Positions 60,410 to 64,000 of a DNA stretch of 64,000 nucleotides are shown piece by piece. How positions within the stretch are numbered: the first letter of the stretch is position 1; the number at the start of each line of letters is the position of its first letter. The stretch covers positions 5,703,337 to 5,767,336 of the forward strand of contig NC_088655.1 of assembly GCF_964019385.1 (NCBI RefSeq), in the 5' to 3' direction. The DNA is from Sycon ciliatum. Its lineage: Eukaryota > Porifera > Calcarea > Leucosolenida > Sycettidae. Under the pieces are notes generated by a model. That model did no database searches. It was not told the DNA's origin and was given only the letters and a program-made list of their open reading frames with translations. Made by a program: the position numbers and the translations under genes.

Positions 60410-60508
60410 GCTGGTGACACACCATTACATGATGCAGCACAGAGAGGTGATGTTTCCGTAGTAGAATGTCTTCTCACTTCTGGACATTCGTTGGAACCAA
60501 AGAATAAT
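60410..60508 (+). CDS. Single ankyrin-repeat exon 4
   Basis: This 99-base, phase-0 exon encodes TPLHDAAQRGDVSVVECLL and ends PKNN, with acceptor TACTTCCAG and donor GTAAGTC. It matches the ankyrin consensus (DTPLH, AA, G, V.VV..LL..G). Its 3' flank (AAAGAAGAATTACG, then the GCGAGTAGACTTCCGTGCC arm) is shared with exons 1 and 2. Confidence 0.75.
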
Positions 60509-60569
60509 GTAAGTCATATTATCCCATGAATGCTCGTTTTATGAGCAGAAAGAAGAATTACGTAGGTGA

Positions 60570-60720
60570 ATACTTTTTAGCGAGTAGACTTCCGTGCCTT
60601 CTCTTCATGTTGTGACATACCTTCTCCCGTACATTGTCTCCTTCCGCATCAACAAGGTATTATAGCGGCACAAGCAAATGAGAGCAAGAACAATGATGTA
60701 TGTATATGCATGGTGTATAA
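60570..60720. repeat. Left arm of the inverted repeat found after exons 1 and 2
   Basis: AGCGAGTAGACTTCCGTGCC through GAGAGCAAGAACAATGAT matches 5754-5870. The right arm is absent here, so only half of the structure remains. Confidence 0.75.
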
Positions 60721-60899
60721 TGGTCACGCATTAATCATTGTTGTTTTTCGCTATTCTGCTTTGACCCGGTTTTATCACTACACTGCTGGACATACTTCAG
60801 TGTGAAAAGGAGAAGGACAAAATGTTCCGAGTTATGACTAACTAACTGTCCACCAACGTAACCAGACCTTATACAGTCAGCGAGTGTGAATTTTTTTTT

Positions 60900-62093
60900 T
60901 ATTTACAATGAACACAGCTCGCAGGCAAAGACAAAAAATTGCATAGTGGGCTTGCACACGGTCGAGTCTTGCAAGATGGAATCGGGCTTCTTACATCCAG
61001 ATGATGGGGCAGTACTCCATCACTGGGCGCACAAAGGCATTGTAGGCTTGGATGCGACCGGGCGCGTCAAAAACGTGGAAAGCCTAACACAAAGCGCCAA
61101 GTCGCTGCTGTGTTGCCGGAAGGTAAGCTGACCATCAAAACTGACGCCCAAGATTTTGAGCTCCACTTGTTCCCTCAGGTTAGATCCGTTGAAATCAATC
61201 TGTGGCATGTTCCATTGGGTGCGGTGGAAGCTGACAATCACTACTTGGGATTTGGCTGGTTCAAATATCTATCTTCCATTCTTGACCCCAGAGGGAGATG
61301 TTGTTGACTGCTAGCTGGAGGGCTTGGGTGGTATCTTGTTGGATGGGGGGGGGGGGGGGTGATGTTGGTATGCAGTGTAGTGTCGTCTGCGAATGAGGCT
61401 AGGTCAGCACCGGCTGGTAGGTGGTCCTCGCAGTCGTTCACGTATATGAGGAAGAGAGTCGGACCCAGAATACTGCCCTGGGGGACTCCAGCCTGAATTG
61501 GGAGCCTTGAAGATGTCTGGCCACAAATGACCATTTTGATGGTAGCATTCACTAAGGTAGCTGCTGAGCCACTGGTGCAGTTGCCCACGTAGGCCGTATA
61601 CGTTGGACTTGTGTAGCACACCGGGGTGTGATACACGATCAAACGCGCCGGCTATGTCAATGGCGAGTATGCGTACTACGCCTTTCTCCCCGGCTGTATG
61701 CAGCCACTGATCGTGGAGGCTGGAAAGGAGGTCGGCTACATGATGGCCATGGCGAAATCCAAACTGTCTTTTGGAGAAGACGTTGTTCGACTCGAGGAAA
61801 TTAGTTATTGTTCTGTTAATAATTGTCTCCATCACTTTGGCCAGAATACACAAGAGCAAAATTGGACGGTAATTGGAGGGTAGAAACTTTGATTTCCGTT
61901 TAAATATAGGGACTATGTTGGCAATATACCATGTCTTGGGCTGTATCCTAGTGTGGAAGCACCGCGTGAACAGTGTAGAAATAGGTTGAACCAGTTCAGC
62001 AGAACAGGTTTTCAACACTCGTGCCGGTATCCCATCCGGCCCGGTTGCCTTTGATGGGTTGAACTGCCGAAGGGTTCGCTCGACAACAGCCAC
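60900..62093 (-). pseudogene. Jockey/CR1-like LINE RT, frameshifted
   Basis: The minus-strand frame at 61,404-62,093 has FNPSKATGPDGIPARVL, then SNYRPILLLCILAKVME, then RQFGFRHGHHVADLL, then LAIDIAGAFDRVSHPGVL (Asp). After a frame change near 61,530 it has IQAGVPQGSILGPTLFLI, then LASFADDTTLHTN (Asp pair). 61,020-61,241 has the LGVSFDGQLTFRQH thumb region. The end near 60,900 runs into a T tract. The upstream part continues beyond a nested insertion. Confidence 0.82.
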
Positions 62094-62317
62094 ACGGAAA
62101 CGGACATCCGAAAGAGCCTGTTAATTTCGAGGCTTGACATATGGGAATGAGGCTGACAGGTCATCTTGCAAAATAGCGGGCCATGCATTCTCCTTTGTCT
62201 GCGCTGGCTGTGTACTCACGTCCATCGGGATGACGTATTGTCGGAACAGTTTGACTACACCCATTCCCAGAGGCACACTAGACGGTGTGCCACCAGTCAC
62301 TGGGTGGCAGCTGCTTT

Positions 62318-62610
62318 GTTTGTTTGTTATTTGTATTCTTTATTTAGAGTGGGAAGTCCAAAACAGGCCCTAGCCTAATACCAATGGTCCCACTAGAGAG
62401 GGAATGCTGTATATATGTGCATAAGGATCAGTGAGGGTAACAGCAACTAGTAGGGAAAGAAAAAGAGAGAATAAATACAACTCAAAACAGGAGTTGTGAC
62501 TTGCATAGGAAGAAAATAATGGAAATAGCAGTATTTTGAGGTCATTTTCTGTCTCAGTTTCGCCATGAAAGCACTCTTCGCAGTTTTGAGACAGGCAACC
62601 GTTGAGAGCC
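62318..62610 (-). mobile_element. LINE 3'-end fragment with (CAAA)n tail, nested
   Basis: On the minus strand the sequence ends AATAAAGAATACAAATAACAAACAAACAAA, a tail typical of short LINE 3' insertions. It separates the RT from the linker and endonuclease of the surrounding LINE. The start near 62,610 is approximate. Confidence 0.5.
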
Positions 62611-62639
62611 TAGCATCTTGGTAAGCTTACTGCCGATCG

Positions 62640-63120
62640 TCGTCAGACGGGTCATCTCTCAGGCATCTCCATGCACGTCATTTCCTCACTGTGGCAGCAG
62701 TGCACTCAGGGTCCACTATGGAGGATCGAATGCACGGGTTTTCAGGGTTTTAGAGGGTATGAATCTCTTCATTCCCGCCAGGATCCTCTCTGAGATGCCA
62801 GTGCATGACAGGTCTAGATCAGTTCGAGCAATAGCTGCCCAATTGGTGGTTCTGAGGAAGTGACGAAGCCTGGCCCAATCAGCATGCTGATACCTCCATA
62901 CAGTTCATGATATGGGAAGCTCGCGTGACACACGGATCTGGAAGTTGGCAAGTAGACAGGCATGGTCAGATTTGCCAAGAGGTGGCAAGACAGAAACCAA
63001 TGATTCTACGGGTAGGTCGGATATAATCAGGTCCAGTGCGTTGCAGCCGTGCGGTGGTTGATCGACTAGCTGTTCAACACCGTGCATGTAGCACATGTCC
63101 TCTGCATGCTCGACACCTCT
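62640..63120 (-). pseudogene. LINE endonuclease end and linker
   Basis: The minus-strand frame at 62,905-63,096 contains CNALDLIISDLP and LGKSDHACLLANFQI, with SDH the last endonuclease motif. Frames down to 62,640 read DWARLRHFLRTTNW and later IPSKTLKTR, a linker typical before the RT. It belongs with the RT at 60.9-62.1 kb. Confidence 0.65.
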
Positions 63121-63199
63121 AGTTGTTCTGCTACTGTGGAGCCACTCTTGGTTGTGTACATTGAAGTCCTAGCAACTATCACAGCAGAGTTGCGGCAAA

Positions 63200-63428
63200 A
63201 TGGCACAAAACTGATAAGGAGTACTGAGACATACGGCGACCTGACTCCTAGCTCCAACACTTCTCAAAGGCGCACAAACCAACAACCTCCCAACTTGGAA
63301 GACTCAGGTTCGAAAAGGTCCAAGAGGGGAAGGAAAGCGCAATGAAGAAGAGCACGAGCCCCGCGCCACGGCAACAAAAATGCCAAACGTTACTGGATGA
63401 TGACGAAACTAGTAAGACTATTGGACAT
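63200..63428. repeat. Repeat shared with 17.1-17.4 kb
   Basis: This is the second copy of the block at 17,090-17,330. It is interrupted at 63,430 by a MITE and resumes at 63,962 (TTACTACAACTCGACGACG). Confidence 0.6.
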
Positions 63429-63429
63429 A

Positions 63430-63961
63430 CCGGTGTACTATAGTAGAATGACCCCCCAGCAGATGGACCCCGGGCATTGTACTATAATTATAGTAGAGTG
63501 ACCCCGGGGGCAATCTACTATATAGTACAATGACCGGGGCGTCGTTCTACTATATAGTAGATTTCCCCCTGTCATTCTACTACAGAGTCCACCAGACGGG
63601 TCGTTTCGCATGTGCAGGTAGAAAGGGATGGAGTTTACACCACAGATTCCAAGTGGACATTATGGATTGTGGCAAGAGTCCGGGGTTATGTACTCTTGGT
63701 TGTGGGAATATGTGGTGAAAAGTCCACAACATTTGTACATAGGTCGCGCACTTTTCCTCTTTAGGAGACATGAACATCCCACCTTGAGTGGGATTGTTTT
63801 TGTTTCGGAGTTGGAAGAAAGTTTGCAGAAAGTTCAGTGTTTCTTTGCGTTTTCTGTGTGCTCCTTGCTCTTTTTGGATTCTACTATATAGTACAATGAC
63901 CGGGGGGGGGGGAGGGGGGGGGGCCTTCCACTACGGGGGTCATTCTACTATATGACACCGG
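63430..63961. mobile_element. 532-bp MITE with internal TACTATATAGTA palindromes
   Basis: CCGGTGTACTATAGTAGAATG on the left is mirrored by CATTCTACTATATGACACCGG on the right. The unit CTACTATATAGTA.AATGACC or its inverse recurs inside at about 63,508, 63,547 and 63,880, next to G-runs (63,902-63,923). The flanks join sequence homologous to 17.3-17.4 kb. The target duplication is not clear. Confidence 0.78.
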
Positions 63962-64000
63962 CCTTACTACAACTCGACGACGTAACAAACCACCCAACTT

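Noticed and set aside
63530..63891. + strand frames inside the terminal MITE
   Set aside because: They are short, without domains, and bounded by palindromic repeats.

Overview
This window looks like an intergenic or intronic stretch of an invertebrate metazoan genome. The transposon mix is Ty3/gypsy, a chromovirus, BEL/Pao, a DIRS/Ngaro-type tyrosine-recombinase element, Penelope-like, CR1/jockey-like and RTE-like LINEs, Crypton, pogo, mariner and MITEs. That mix, plus long introns carrying GT-AG-bounded ankyrin exons, fits an early-branching animal such as a sponge or cnidarian. I cannot name a species. Nothing bacterial or viral is present and I see no complete host gene. The only host-like coding pieces are four 99-bp exons on the + strand. 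Each encodes exactly one 33-residue ankyrin repeat in the same phase, between a canonical acceptor and a GTAAGT donor. They could be widely spaced exons of one transposon-bloated ankyrin gene, or scattered duplicates of one exon.

Layout. 1-7598 and 7599-13907 are two tandem copies of one composite unit: a gypsy-A remnant on the minus strand, fragments of a tyrosine recombinase, a (TG)n tract, an ankyrin exon and a large inverted repeat. Copy 1 also carries a 1,242-bp MITE that is absent from copy 2. 13.9-21 kb holds small non-autonomous elements (a TRIM with both LTRs, hairpins, foldbacks) and a Crypton N-terminal fragment. 21.0-24.3 kb is a Penelope-like element with a GIY-YIG domain, apparently invaded by a LINE, with a hammerhead-like motif downstream. 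24.4-26.5 kb is a 5' gypsy fragment (LTR, PBS, gag, protease). 26.7-27.9 kb is a pogo-like element invaded by an RTE-like LINE 3' end. 28.4-29.1 kb is a gag-like ORF with a DVEAQ minisatellite. 29.95-32.9 kb holds two LINE remnants in opposite orientation.

34.2-45.9 kb is a pile-up of minus-strand LTR elements: a gypsy-B LTR and integrase, a BEL gag-protease-RT, a chromovirus lacking its RT but keeping an intact RNase H-integrase-chromodomain ORF, and a gypsy-D with one LTR shared between two partial bodies. 47.8-56.1 kb is the second copy of the 34-35 kb gypsy-B LTR region. Comparing the two copies exposes three insertions: a mariner with Stowaway-like ends (48,983-49,955), a tRNA-derived SINE (about 50,315-50,607) and a full-length LINE with both ORFs open (about 50,701-55,286). 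57-59.6 kb is a decayed DIRS/Ngaro-like element split by a TA-flanked MITE. 60.4 kb carries the fourth ankyrin exon, 60.9-63.1 kb another decayed LINE, and 63.4-63.96 kb a MITE.

Most coding regions are broken. The best-preserved are the LINE at 50.7-55.2 kb and the chromovirus ORF at 39.5-41.4 kb. Two families of short hairpins, in the gypsy-A LTR-like region and downstream of the DIRS-like element, show paired base changes that keep their stems intact. They are the least explained signals here.
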